In this document: piece by piece, positions 42,473 through 50,398 of the stretch
Position numbering within the stretch: position 1 is the stretch's first letter
Layout of the letters: every line of letters begins with the position of its first letter
NCBI GenBank assembly: GCA_959603585.1
Contig: CAUGYD010000007.1
Location: forward strand, 1-64,000
Source: Scatosoma sp900555925
Lineage (GTDB): Bacteria > Bacillota > Clostridia > Christensenellales > Borkfalkiaceae
Reading direction: 5' to 3'
Length of the DNA stretch: 64,000 nucleotides
Notes under the pieces: model-generated
The model's database searches: none
Told to the model about the DNA's origin: nothing
Seen by the model: only the letters and a program-made list of their open reading frames with translations
Program-made: the position numbers and the translations under genes

Positions 42473-43786
42473 TTACTTTAAGAAGCCTTTATAATTCTTC
42501 ATCATCATCTGCGCTTGAAGCTGCTTTTCGAACTCCATGGCCACCGAGACGACGATCAGGATACCCGTCGTGGAGAACACGTTGACGAGGTCCATGGACG
42601 CCCAGGCAAACGCCAGAGAGGGAATGAACGCGACCAGCGAGAGATAGATGGCACCGAACAGCGTGATGCGGTTAGAAATCTTTTTGAGATATGCCTCCGT
42701 CGCTTTACCGGGGCGAATACCCTGAATAAAGCCGCCGTTCTGTTGAATGCTCTTGGATACGTCTTCCGGGTTGAACTGCATCTGCGCATAGAAGAACGAG
42801 AATGCGAAAATCAAAATGCAGAGAACCACCGAGTAGATGATACGGCCGCCCGCAATATCCGAGGAACCGGACATCCACCTCGTCCACCAAGTCTCAAATC
42901 CAGAGCCCGGCCAGAACAAGCTGGCAAGCATCTGCGGGAAGCTGATGATGGAAAACGCAAAGATGAGGGGCATGACGCCACTGCCGGCGATTCTAATCGG
43001 AATGACCGACGACTGACCGCCGTACATTTTTCTACCCTTGATCTGCTTGGCATACTGTACGGGAACTTTTCTTTCGGACAAATCCACGTACACGATTGCG
43101 AAGAAGATGACCACGCACACGAGCACGAAAGCCACGAGCTCCCAGATTGCATCGAGGTTGGAGGGGATCTCCGCAAACTTATTGACAATCGCCTGTCCCG
43201 CCGTAGCGATGATACCCACGAAAATGATCATGGACTGACCGTTGCCTACGCCGTAGTCGGTAATCCGTTCGCCCAGCCACATGACGAGCACCGCGCCGCC
43301 GGTATAAACGACCGTCAGGAATAAACCTGCCAGCCAAGTCTGGTCAAAGAAGAGCTGTGTCTTAATGGAACCGCTGTCGCCGGCAAAATTGACGATGATA
43401 CCGATAGACTGAATCACCGCGAGGAGAATGGTGAGGTATCTTGTATACTGAGAAATCTTTTTCTGTCCCTCTTCCCCTTGCTTTGAGAGCCGTTCGAGCG
43501 GGGGAATCCCCACGCACAACAGCTGCATGATAATGGATGCGTTGATGTAAGGCCCGATACCCAGCGCGAACAGCGTACCGTTTGCGAGCGCGCCGCCCGT
43601 GATACTGCTCATCAGCGTAAGGAAATCGTTCCCCCCGTCGCCGAAATTCGATTGAAACAACTCTCTGTCCAGTCCGGGAACCGGAATATAACAGCCAATG
43701 CGGAATACCAGCAGCAGGAGTAACATCATCCATACTTTTCGCCGGATATCCTTGACCTTGAAAGCATTGATAAGTGTCTGTAACAT
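42473..43786 (-). CDS. secY: Preprotein translocase subunit SecY
   Basis: SecY is the ten-helix protein-conducting channel. The start at 43786 (MLQTLINAFKVKDIRRKV) is chosen over an upstream in-frame ATG because GGAGAAAAAAA precedes it and the extra residues are not hydrophobic. The 437-residue product has the plug and first-helix region GCYIPVPGLD, GIGPYINASIIMQLL, the WLGERITDYGVGNGQSM loop and a C-terminal YKGFLK. It is the usual spc-operon gene between rplO and adk. Two perfect hairpins lie just upstream. Confidence 0.97.
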   Translation of the reverse strand: MLQTLINAFKVKDIRRKVWMMLLLLLVFRIGCYIPVPGLDRELFQSNFGDGGNDFLTLMSSITGGALANGTLFALGIGPYINASIIMQLLCVGIPPLERLSKQGEEGQKKISQYTRYLTILLAVIQSIGIIVNFAGDSGSIKTQLFFDQTWLAGLFLTVVYTGGAVLVMWLGERITDYGVGNGQSMIIFVGIIATAGQAIVNKFAEIPSNLDAIWELVAFVLVCVVIFFAIVYVDLSERKVPVQYAKQIKGRKMYGGQSSVIPIRIAGSGVMPLIFAFSIISFPQMLASLFWPGSGFETWWTRWMSGSSDIAGGRIIYSVVLCILIFAFSFFYAQMQFNPEDVSKSIQQNGGFIQGIRPGKATEAYLKKISNRITLFGAIYLSLVAFIPSLAFAWASMDLVNVFSTTGILIVVSVAMEFEKQLQAQMMMKNYKGFLK

Positions 43787-43811
43787 TTTTTTCTCCGATA
43801 TTGGGTTTTTA

Positions 43812-43855
43812 CGGACGGAAATCCGTCCGACAGCGTCCGCGTATGCCATACGCGG
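43812..43855 (-). promoter_or_regulatory. Twin hairpins between rplO and secY
   Basis: Two perfect inverted repeats, CGGACGGA/TCCGTCCG (43812-43829) and CCGCGTATG/CATACGCGG (43837-43855), lie in the 135-base rplO-secY gap. Neither has a T tract. Their role is unknown; attenuation or mRNA processing of the operon is possible. Confidence 0.45.
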
Positions 43856-43921
43856 TTTAGGAGAAATAAACGCGAATCACGGAAAATCGCCGAAAAGGCA
43901 ATCTTCCGCGTCTCCTGTTTA

Positions 43922-44368
43922 TTAAAGGGTCTCCGCAGTTCCCTTCGCCGCCTCGATTGCTTCTTTGGCGGAAGCGGAGAATTTCGCCGCCTTTACGGTG
44001 AGCGCGACTTTCAGTTCCCCGTTTCCGAGAACTTTGAGTCCGCAATTATTCTTGACTTCTTTCGCAAGTCCGTTTTCCATGACGAATCCGTAATCGACCA
44101 CCGTTCCTTCGGGAAGTTCCGAAAGCGCGGAAAGGTTGACGATGACGTATTCCTTTTTACCGTTATGGTTAAACCCTCTCTTGGGTACGCGGCGCGCAAT
44201 CGGCATCTGGCCGCCTTCGAAGCCCGGCCTTACGCCGCCGCCCGAACGCGCCCACTGTCCTTTATGACCTTTACCGGAGGTCTTGCCCAGCCCCGAACCG
44301 ATACCGCGGCCGAGTCTCTTTGCGGGCCTTGTTGCTCCCTCTGCGGGAGAAAGAGTATCTATTCTCAT
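43922..44368 (-). CDS. rplO: 50S ribosomal protein L15
   Basis: L15 is a late-assembling 50S protein. The ATG at 44368 gives MRIDTLSPAEGATRPAKRLGRGIGSGLGKT, with the family's glycine-rich basic N-terminus, and the internal GFEGGQMPIARRVPKRGF motif. The 148-residue length is normal; the longer in-frame ORF runs back through rpmD and is not used. AAGGAG precedes this ATG and rpmD ends 11 bases upstream. Confidence 0.97.
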   Translation of the reverse strand: MRIDTLSPAEGATRPAKRLGRGIGSGLGKTSGKGHKGQWARSGGGVRPGFEGGQMPIARRVPKRGFNHNGKKEYVIVNLSALSELPEGTVVDYGFVMENGLAKEVKNNCGLKVLGNGELKVALTVKAAKFSASAKEAIEAAKGTAETL

Positions 44369-44379
44369 GATAAAGCTCC

Positions 44380-44559
44380 TTAGATGTTTTCTACTTTGAC
44401 GAGATGCTTCACCTTCGTGAGCATTCCGCGGATTGCGGGCGTGTCTTCGAGTTCTCTGCAAGAACGGATTTTTTTCAGGCCCAGTGCCGCGACCGTGCCC
44501 TTTACGGCAGCTACTTCGCCAATCGTGCTCTTAACGAGCGTCACTTTGATTTTTGCCAT
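44380..44559 (-). CDS. rpmD: 50S ribosomal protein L30
   Basis: The 59-residue frame reads MAKIKVTLVKSTIGEVAAVK and continues with ALGLKKIRSCRELEDTPAIR, RGMLTKVKHLVKVENI, a complete bacterial-type L30. It lies between rpsE (20-base gap) and rplO, its standard place. GGAGGACAGAGAAA precedes the start. Confidence 0.96.
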   Translation of the reverse strand: MAKIKVTLVKSTIGEVAAVKGTVAALGLKKIRSCRELEDTPAIRGMLTKVKHLVKVENI

Positions 44560-44578
44560 TTTCTCTGTCCTCCGTTCC

Positions 44579-45109
44579 TTAACCCAGAATTTCTTCCACG
44601 CTCTTGCCGCGCAGCGCAGCTACCTGCTCCGCCGTTTTCAGCTCGGCAAGGCCCGCGACCGCTGCCTTTACGCAGTTGCCGGGGTTCTGTGTGCCGTGGG
44701 ATTTCGTTCTGATATTCTTGATTCCGACCGCTTCCATGACCGCACGCACGGGACCGCCCGCGATAACGCCGGTACCTTCCGTGGCGGGCATCATGAGCAC
44801 TGCCCCGCGGCCGAATTTGCCGATTACCTGATGAGGAATGGTGGAATCCACCACCGCGACGGAAATCATATTCTTTTTCGCCCGCAGAGTAGCTTTCTCG
44901 ATTGCCTCGGGAACTTCTTTCGCCTTTCCCGTGCCCACGCCGATTTTGCCCGCGCCGTCTCCGACGATGACCAGCGCCGCAAAACGCATGTTCTTGCCGC
45001 CCTTGACCGTCTTGGATACGCGGTTTACCTCGATGAGCTTTTTAATCAGGCCGTCGTCCTCCGCCTGTCTTCTCTGAGGTCTTCTGTTTTCTCTTTTTTC
45101 GTCTGCCAT
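44579..45109 (-). CDS. rpsE: 30S ribosomal protein S5
   Basis: S5 helps decoding accuracy and mRNA unwinding. The 176-residue product has the double-stranded-RNA-binding-like N-domain with RVSKTVKGGKNMRFAALVIVGD and the C-domain with VLMMPATEGTGVIAGGPVRAV. AGAGGAG precedes the ATG. It lies between rplR and rpmD. Confidence 0.98.
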   Translation of the reverse strand: MADEKRENRRPQRRQAEDDGLIKKLIEVNRVSKTVKGGKNMRFAALVIVGDGAGKIGVGTGKAKEVPEAIEKATLRAKKNMISVAVVDSTIPHQVIGKFGRGAVLMMPATEGTGVIAGGPVRAVMEAVGIKNIRTKSHGTQNPGNCVKAAVAGLAELKTAEQVAALRGKSVEEILG

Positions 45110-45123
45110 TGTCGTTTCTCCTC

Positions 45124-45507
45124 TCAGAATTTAAGTCCGGCTTCTCTTGCGCCGTCTGCGACTGCCTTTACGCGTCCCGTGTAAAGATACCCGCCTCTGT
45201 CGAATACTACCGATTCGATGCCTTTCGCCATCGCTCTTTCCGCAGCGACTCCGCCGACAACTTTGGCAGCGTCCGTCTTGCTCAGGCCCGCGACCTTCTC
45301 TTTCACCGCTTTTTCCATCGTGGAAGCAGCCGCCAAGGTCACGCCGCCTTTCGCATCGCCCGCTCTGTCGTCAATCACCTGTACGTAGATATGATTGAGA
45401 CTTCTGTATACGTTCATCCGGGGCGTTTCCGCCGTTCCCGTAATCGTCTTTCTCACACGCGCGTGACGTTTTTGTCTGACTGTGTTTTTATCAATTTTGG
45501 AAATCAT
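45124..45507 (-). CDS. rplR: 50S ribosomal protein L18
   Basis: L18 binds 5S rRNA. The 127-residue product has the basic N-terminus (RQKRHARVRKTITG), TPRMNVYRSLNHIYVQVIDD, and the C-terminal VVFDRGGYLYTGRVKAVADGAREAGLKF, shown here as VVFDRGGYLYTGRVKA plus AREAGLKF. GGAG precedes the ATG; it follows rplF by 13 bases. Confidence 0.97.
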   Translation of the reverse strand: MISKIDKNTVRQKRHARVRKTITGTAETPRMNVYRSLNHIYVQVIDDRAGDAKGGVTLAAASTMEKAVKEKVAGLSKTDAAKVVGGVAAERAMAKGIESVVFDRGGYLYTGRVKAVADGAREAGLKF

Positions 45508-45520
45508 ACTTTAACGCTCC

Positions 45521-46069
45521 TTATTTCTTGCTCTTACCGGAGGTCTTGCCTTCCTTATGCTCTACGTACTCGCCCTTATAGCGGATTCCGTAGCCGTGAT
45601 AAGGTTCCGGCTCTCTGACCTTCCTGATGTTCGCCGCCGTCTGACCGACCAGCTCCTTGCTGATGCCGGAGACGGAAATTTCGGTAAGGGAAGGGCACTC
45701 GAATTTGATGCCTTCCGGGGCAAGGAATTCCACCGGGTGGGAGAAGCCGACGTTCAAAACGAGCTTATTGCCCTGAACCTGCGCCTTCCAACCTACGCCC
45801 TTGACTTCCAGTCCTTTCGTGAAGCCTTCCGTGACTCCCTTCACCATAGCGGCGATGAGCGCCCTGTAAAGGCCGTGTTTCGCGTTCGTATCCGGATTTT
45901 CGTCGAGCGGTTTCAAGACGATTTGTCCGTTCTCCGTCGCGATGTCTAAGTTTCCGACCACTTCGCGCGCCAAGGTGCCCTTAGGGCCCTTGACCGTCAC
46001 GACTTTGTCCTTATATTCCATTGTTACGCCTGCGGGTACCGCGATGGGCATTTTACCGATTCTTGACAT
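45521..46069 (-). CDS. rplF: 50S ribosomal protein L6
   Basis: L6 lies near the factor-binding site. The 182-residue product has the two repeated alpha/beta domains, starting MSRIGKMPIAVPAGV, with VKGPKGTL in the first and the C-terminal EPYHGYGIRYKGEYV signature. The C-terminus is a short Lys/Gly/Ser tail. It lies between rpsH and rplR. Confidence 0.98.
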   Translation of the reverse strand: MSRIGKMPIAVPAGVTMEYKDKVVTVKGPKGTLAREVVGNLDIATENGQIVLKPLDENPDTNAKHGLYRALIAAMVKGVTEGFTKGLEVKGVGWKAQVQGNKLVLNVGFSHPVEFLAPEGIKFECPSLTEISVSGISKELVGQTAANIRKVREPEPYHGYGIRYKGEYVEHKEGKTSGKSKK

Positions 46070-46087
46070 AGTATTGCTCCCTCCCGA

Positions 46088-46477
46088 TTACCAGACATAG
46101 CAAAGGACTTCGCCGCCTACGCCCTGCGCCTTTGCCTGCTTGCCGGTGAGTATTCCCTTATTGGTGGACAGAATTACCGTGCCCAATCCGCCGAGAACCT
46201 TCGGCATGTCTTCTACGCCGGAATAGCTGCGGAGGCCGGGTTTCGACACTCTCTGCAAGCCGTTGATGACCGACTTTTTGTCGCTGTATTTCAAGGTCAC
46301 GGCGATTTTGCCGTTATAGCCGTCCTCGACGAGCTTCACGTCCTTGACGTAGCCCTCGGACAGGAGGATATCGGCGATTGCCTTCTTCATATTGGAGGCG
46401 GGAATTTCCACCGTCTCCTTCTTCGCGGTAATCGCGTTTCTGATTCTTGTAAGCATATCTGCGATAGGATCTGTCAT
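46088..46477 (-). CDS. rpsH: 30S ribosomal protein S8
   Basis: S8 binds helix 21 of 16S rRNA and represses the spc operon in Escherichia coli. The 129-residue product starts MTDPIADMLTRIRNAI and ends GVGGEVLCYVW, with ILSTNKGILTGKQAKA near the C-terminus. AGGAGG precedes the ATG. A matching S8 target in this operon was not identified. Confidence 0.98.
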   Translation of the reverse strand: MTDPIADMLTRIRNAITAKKETVEIPASNMKKAIADILLSEGYVKDVKLVEDGYNGKIAVTLKYSDKKSVINGLQRVSKPGLRSYSGVEDMPKVLGGLGTVILSTNKGILTGKQAKAQGVGGEVLCYVW

Positions 46478-46492
46478 GTTCGTTTCCTCCTA

Positions 46493-46678
46493 TTACCAGC
46501 TCGACTTCTTAACGCCGGGAATCTCTCCCTTGTACGCGAGGTTTCTGAAACAGATACGGCACACGCCGTACTTTCTCAAAACCGCGTGAGGTCTTCCGCA
46601 AATCGAGCATCTCGTATAAGCTCTCGTGGAATACTTGGGCGTCTTCTGCTGTTTATTGATCATTGACTTCTTTGCCAT
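46493..46678 (-). CDS. rpsN: 30S ribosomal protein S14, type Z
   Basis: The 61-residue short form has the zinc ribbon Cys24-Cys27 and Cys40-Cys43 (RCSICGRPHAV and CRICFRNLAYKGEIPGVKKSSW, split here). This is the zinc-dependent version used by many Bacillota in place of the 89-residue zinc-free form. AAGGAG precedes the ATG. It lies between rplE and rpsH. Confidence 0.98.
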   Translation of the reverse strand: MAKKSMINKQQKTPKYSTRAYTRCSICGRPHAVLRKYGVCRICFRNLAYKGEIPGVKKSSW

Positions 46679-46690
46679 GTTCGTTTCTCC

Positions 46691-47248
46691 TTACTTCTTG
46701 AAAGGCATGCCGAGCGCGCGGAGCAGCTCCCTTGCCTCTTCGTCCGTGTTCGCGGTTGTCACGATGCATACGTCCATACCCCTGATTTTCTCCACCTGAT
46801 CGTAGGTGATTTCGGGGAAGATGAGCTGTTCTTTAAGACCCACGGAATAGTTGCCGCGGCCGTCGAACGCCTTGTCGGACACCCCTTTGAAGTCTCTCAT
46901 GCGGGGAAGCGCGATGGAGATGAACTTGTCGTAGAAGTTATACATTCTCTCGCCTCTCAAAGTGACTTTGATGCCGATGGTCTGGCCCTCTCTCACCTTG
47001 AAGTTGGCGACGGATTTCTTTGCCTTCGTCAAAATGGGCTGCTGGCCCGAAATGAGTTTGATTTCGTTCTCGGTCGTCTGAATGGACTTCGCGTTGTCCT
47101 TGATGTCTCCGAGGCCCGTATTGATGACGATCTTGACGAGCTTGGGGCATTGCATAACGGAAGTGTAGCCGAATTTCTTCATGAGAAAAGGTACTACTTC
47201 TTTTTCGTACTTTTCTTTCACTCTGTTTTTATATACTTTCTCTGCCAT
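46691..47248 (-). CDS. rplE: 50S ribosomal protein L5
   Basis: L5 binds 5S rRNA and contacts P-site tRNA. The 185-residue product has KIVINTGLGD, the GQQPILTKAKKSVANFKVREG block, ALPRMRDFKGVS and the C-terminal ELLRALGMPFKK. The start codon follows closely on rplX (14-base gap). Confidence 0.98.
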   Translation of the reverse strand: MAEKVYKNRVKEKYEKEVVPFLMKKFGYTSVMQCPKLVKIVINTGLGDIKDNAKSIQTTENEIKLISGQQPILTKAKKSVANFKVREGQTIGIKVTLRGERMYNFYDKFISIALPRMRDFKGVSDKAFDGRGNYSVGLKEQLIFPEITYDQVEKIRGMDVCIVTTANTDEEARELLRALGMPFKK

Positions 47249-47262
47249 GTCTTTCTACCTCG

Positions 47263-47691
47263 TCACTTGTTTTCCGTCGTCTCGGGAGTTTCGGCAGCCT
47301 TCTGCGCGCGCTTTCTCGTGCGCTTCTTGGGAGCCTCGCTCTCCGCCGCCGCAGCAGCCTTCGCCGCCTTCTTGGAGTACGCCTTGTCGAGCACCGCGCC
47401 GCACTTCGCGCAGACGCGCACTTTCTTGCCGTCCACGACATTGTGCTTCACTTTCGTCGCTTTGCCGCACGCGCCGCAGACGACCGCCACGTTCGACGCG
47501 TCCACGGGACCGGGCGTTTCCACGATTTTGCTCGTTTCGTTCGCCTTTCTCGCCTTCTCGTGCTTCTTCTGAATCCGCACGCCTTCCACGACTACCGTAT
47601 TCGCTTTGGGGGATGTGGCAAGGACTTTTCCCTGTTTGCCTTTATCTTTACCGGCTATAACAAGTACGTTATCATTGATTTTTACGTTCAT
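47263..47691 (-). CDS. rplX: 50S ribosomal protein L24 with zinc motif and long tail
   Basis: L24 starts 50S assembly. The ATG at 47691 (MNVKINDNVLVIAGKDKGKQ) is preferred because GGAGGAA precedes it; the longer ORF overlaps the end of rplN. The KOW core is followed by GKATKVKHN between two CxxC pairs (Cys72/Cys75 and Cys94/Cys97), a zinc-ribbon arrangement. After residue 101 comes a 40-residue Ala/Lys/Glu-rich low-complexity tail, so the 142-residue protein is clearly longer than the usual 100-110. Confidence 0.95.
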   Translation of the reverse strand: MNVKINDNVLVIAGKDKGKQGKVLATSPKANTVVVEGVRIQKKHEKARKANETSKIVETPGPVDASNVAVVCGACGKATKVKHNVVDGKKVRVCAKCGAVLDKAYSKKAAKAAAAAESEAPKKRTRKRAQKAAETPETTENK

Positions 47692-47710
47692 TGTTTCTTC
47701 CTCCTTGCGA

Positions 47711-48079
47711 TTACAGCACTTCGGGTGCAAGAGAGATGATCTTCATGTAATCTTTATCTCTCAATTCTCTCGCGATCGGCCCAAAGATACGGGTTCCCTT
47801 GGGCTGCTTCTGGTTATCGATGATGACGGCCGCATTGTCGTCGAACTTCACGAACGTTCCGTCCGCTCTTCTGATGCCCTTGGAGCTTCTCACGATGACC
47901 GCCTTGACGACGTCGCCTTTCTTTACCGCGCCGCCCGGAGCCGCCGATTTTACAGACGCTACGATCACGTCGCCGATGTTGCCCGTTTTACGGAAGGAGC
48001 CGCCCAATACTCTGATGCACATAAGCTCTTTTGCGCCGGAATTATCGGCCGCTTTAAGCCTTGTCTGAGGTTGTATCAT
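47711..48079 (-). CDS. rplN: 50S ribosomal protein L14
   Basis: L14 forms an inter-subunit bridge. The 122-residue product starts MIQPQTRLKAADNSGAKELMCIRVLGG and has RRADGTFVKFDDNAAVIID and the C-terminal IISLAPEVL, all standard. AAGGAGAGTAATA precedes the ATG. It lies between rpsQ and rplX. Confidence 0.98.
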   Translation of the reverse strand: MIQPQTRLKAADNSGAKELMCIRVLGGSFRKTGNIGDVIVASVKSAAPGGAVKKGDVVKAVIVRSSKGIRRADGTFVKFDDNAAVIIDNQKQPKGTRIFGPIARELRDKDYMKIISLAPEVL

Positions 48080-48101
48080 AACTTATTACTCTCCTTGAAA
48101 A

Positions 48102-48356
48102 TTACTTCGCCTTCTCGACGATTTCCGCAACTCTCCAATTCTTGTCCTTGCTGAGCTTTCTCGTCTCGACGATTCTCACCTTGTCGCCCACTCCGCACGC
48201 ATTCTCCTCGTCATGAGCCTTGAAGCGTCTCGTTTGGGTAACGGTCTTTTTATAGATGGGGTGCTTGCTTCTGTCGGAAATCTCCACGACTACCGTCTTA
48301 TCCATTTTGTCGGATACCACAAGCCCGATTCTCTCTTTTCTCAAATTTCTTTCCAT
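48102..48356 (-). CDS. rpsQ: 30S ribosomal protein S17
   Basis: S17 is a primary 16S rRNA binder. The 84-residue OB-fold product reads RNLRKERIGLVVSDKMDKTV and ends CGVGDKVRIVETRKLSKDKNWRV (given here as VGDKVRIVETRKLSKDK). GGAGGACAAGGAATC lies before the ATG. It lies between rpmC and rplN. Confidence 0.98.
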   Translation of the reverse strand: MERNLRKERIGLVVSDKMDKTVVVEISDRSKHPIYKKTVTQTRRFKAHDEENACGVGDKVRIVETRKLSKDKNWRVAEIVEKAK

Positions 48357-48374
48357 GATTCCTTGTCCTCCGCT

Positions 48375-48569
48375 TTACGCTTTCAGCTCTCTCGCGCGAA
48401 TTTCCGTATTCACGCGCGCAATGTCTCTCTTGCAGGTCCTGATGGAAACGGGATTTTCCAGCTGTCCCGAAGCCAGACGGAAACGAAGGTTGAAAAGTTC
48501 GCTTTTAAGCTCCGCGAGTTTCGCGGTAAGCTCGGCGCTCGTCATTTCTTTTACTTCTTTAGCTTTCAT
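48375..48569 (-). CDS. rpmC: 50S ribosomal protein L29
   Basis: L29 sits at the exit tunnel next to L23. The 64-residue helical hairpin begins MKAKEVKEMTSAELTAKLAEL and contains LFNLRFRLASGQLENP and RTCKRDIARVNTEIRARE. Its ATG overlaps the rplP stop by one base (TAATG), so translation is coupled. Confidence 0.97.
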   Translation of the reverse strand: MKAKEVKEMTSAELTAKLAELKSELFNLRFRLASGQLENPVSIRTCKRDIARVNTEIRARELKA

Positions 48570-49018
48570 TACTGTTCACCGCCTTCAGCCGGCTCGGCCT
48601 GAACGGGAGCGGCTTCTTTCTTGACAAATTTGCACTTCACGGGCAGCTTATGTCCCGCAAGTCTCATAGCTTCTCTCGCGTCCGCCTCGCTGACGCCGGC
48701 CATTTCAAACATCACTCTGCCCGGCTTCACCACGGCCACCCAATATTCCACGTTACCTTTACCGGAACCCATACGGGCTTCCGCGGGGTGCTTCGTGATG
48801 GGCTTATGAGGGAAGATGTCGATCCATACCTGTCCGCCGCGCTTGACGAATCTCGTCATCGCGATACGGGCGGCTTCGATTTGGTTGGATTTGATCCAGC
48901 CGCACTCTTCCGCCACAAGACCGTATTCGCCGTATGCGACGGTGTTTCCTTTATGAGCCGCACCGGTCATTCTGCCCTTGTGCTGCTTTCTTCTCTTGAC
49001 TCTCTTGGGAATTAACAT
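48569..49018 (-). CDS. rplP: 50S ribosomal protein L16
   Basis: L16 organises the A-site tRNA region. The 149-residue product starts MLIPKRVKRRKQHKGRMTG and has RVKRGGQVWIDIFPHKPITKHPAEARMGSGKG (shown in part as GQVWIDIFPHKPITKHP). A C-terminal Ala/Glu/Pro tail of about 13 residues extends it slightly. The start overlaps the rpsC stop by one base (TAATG). Confidence 0.98.
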   Translation of the reverse strand: MLIPKRVKRRKQHKGRMTGAAHKGNTVAYGEYGLVAEECGWIKSNQIEAARIAMTRFVKRGGQVWIDIFPHKPITKHPAEARMGSGKGNVEYWVAVVKPGRVMFEMAGVSEADAREAMRLAGHKLPVKCKFVKKEAAPVQAEPAEGGEQ

Positions 49019-49689
49019 TACTGTTCGCCTCCTTCCGCGATGGCGGGCTTCTTGACGCTCTTCAAGACCTCGCCCTTATAGATCCAGCACTTGACGCCGA
49101 TCATGCCGAACGTGGTGTGCGCTTCCGCAAAACCGTAATCGATATCCGCGCGGAGCGTTTGCAGGGGAATAGAGCCCTCGTGATACTGCTCGCATCTCGC
49201 GATTTCCGCTCCGTCCAGACGGCCGCTGACCATCATTTTGATACCCTTTACTCCCGCGCGCATGGAACGGCCGATCGCCTGTTTCATGGAACGTCTGAAA
49301 GACATACGCTTTTCGAGCTGCGCCGCAACACCTTCCGCCACGAGCTGCGCGTCGCAGTCCGGCTTTCTCACTTCCGTGATGTTGATGCTGATCGCCTTTC
49401 CGCCCGTGAGCTTCGCAAGGTCCTTCTTGATGTTCTCCACTTCCGCGCCCGCTTTGCCGATGATGACGCCGGGGCGTGCCGTGAAGATCGTGACCACGAT
49501 TCTCGAAGCGGCTCTCTCGATGAGAATTTTGCTGATCGCCGCCGCATAGTACTTCTTCTTGATGAAGGTGCGGATTACGTTATCTTCTTTGAGATATTTG
49601 GAGAATTCCTTCTTATCGGCGTACCACTGCGTACTCCAACCGTTGATGATTCCGACTCTCAAACCATGAGGATTAACTTTCTGTCCCAT
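49018..49689 (-). CDS. rpsC: 30S ribosomal protein S3
   Basis: S3 lines the mRNA entry channel. The start at 49689 (MGQKVNPHGLRVGIINGWST) overlaps the rplV stop as TAATG; the longer in-frame ORF reads back through rplV and is rejected. The KH domain RPGVIIGKAGAEVENIKKDL and the C-terminal GMIGVKCWIYKGEVL are present. Length is 223 residues. Confidence 0.98.
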   Translation of the reverse strand: MGQKVNPHGLRVGIINGWSTQWYADKKEFSKYLKEDNVIRTFIKKKYYAAAISKILIERAASRIVVTIFTARPGVIIGKAGAEVENIKKDLAKLTGGKAISINITEVRKPDCDAQLVAEGVAAQLEKRMSFRRSMKQAIGRSMRAGVKGIKMMVSGRLDGAEIARCEQYHEGSIPLQTLRADIDYGFAEAHTTFGMIGVKCWIYKGEVLKSVKKPAIAEGGEQ

Positions 49690-50090
49690 TATAATTCTCC
49701 TTCCAACTTCTTCACGTCCAGAATGACGGTGATATGGCTCGTTCTCTTCAAAATCGCGTGGCCGCGGCCCTTGGATACCGGCTGCATTCTTTTCAGCATC
49801 TGTCCGCCGTCCGCAAAGCACTCCGCAACTACGAGGTCGGCTCTATCCATACCCTTGTTGTGTTCCGCGTTCGCCGCCGCGCTCATCAGCACTTTCTTCA
49901 CGGCCAAAGCGCTTCCGTTCGTGCTGTAATCGAGGATCGCCTTCGCTTCCTGATAACTCTTCCCGCGGATCAGGGCAAGAACCGTTCTTACCTTGTAAGG
50001 GGAAACTCTGACATATTTAGCGACTGCATAAGGGCGTTTTTCTCTGTTTTCCTCCACCCTTTTCGTCTTTTTATTCATGTTCGTTGCCAT
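49689..50090 (-). CDS. rplV: 50S ribosomal protein L22
   Basis: L22 lines the exit tunnel and is a macrolide-resistance locus. The 133-residue product has a basic N-terminal extension of about 20 residues, then AKYVRVSPYKVRTVLALIRG and the tunnel-loop block QMLKRMQPVSKGRGHAILKR, then TSHITVILD. It lies between rpsS and rpsC. Confidence 0.97.
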   Translation of the reverse strand: MATNMNKKTKRVEENREKRPYAVAKYVRVSPYKVRTVLALIRGKSYQEAKAILDYSTNGSALAVKKVLMSAAANAEHNKGMDRADLVVAECFADGGQMLKRMQPVSKGRGHAILKRTSHITVILDVKKLEGEL

Positions 50091-50104
50091 TTTTTCTCGT
50101 CTCC

Positions 50105-50383
50105 TTATTTACCGGGCTGGGTCGTCTTTGCGGCATGGCCGTGGAACGTCCGCGTAGGCGCAAACTCGCCGAGCTTGCAGCCGATCATGTCTTCGGTAAT
50201 ATATACGGGCACGTGCTTGCGTCCGTCATACACCGCGATGGTATGACCGACCATATCGGGGAATATTGTTGATGCTCTCGACCAGGTCTTGATGACCTTC
50301 TTCTCGTTCGCGGCGTTCATCGCCTGAATTTTGTTCAAGAGCTTGGCTTCGACATAAGGTCCTTTCTTTACGCTTCTTGACAT
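50105..50383 (-). CDS. rpsS: 30S ribosomal protein S19
   Basis: S19 lies in the 30S head beside S13. The 92-residue product starts MSRSVKKGPYVEAKLL, has TWSRASTIFPDMVGHTIAVYDGRKHVPV (shown as SRASTIFPDMVGHTIAV) and ends HAAKTTQPGK. AGGAATAAACA precedes the ATG. It follows rplB by 15 bases. Confidence 0.98.
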   Translation of the reverse strand: MSRSVKKGPYVEAKLLNKIQAMNAANEKKVIKTWSRASTIFPDMVGHTIAVYDGRKHVPVYITEDMIGCKLGEFAPTRTFHGHAAKTTQPGK

Positions 50384-50398
50384 TGTTTATTCCTCCGA

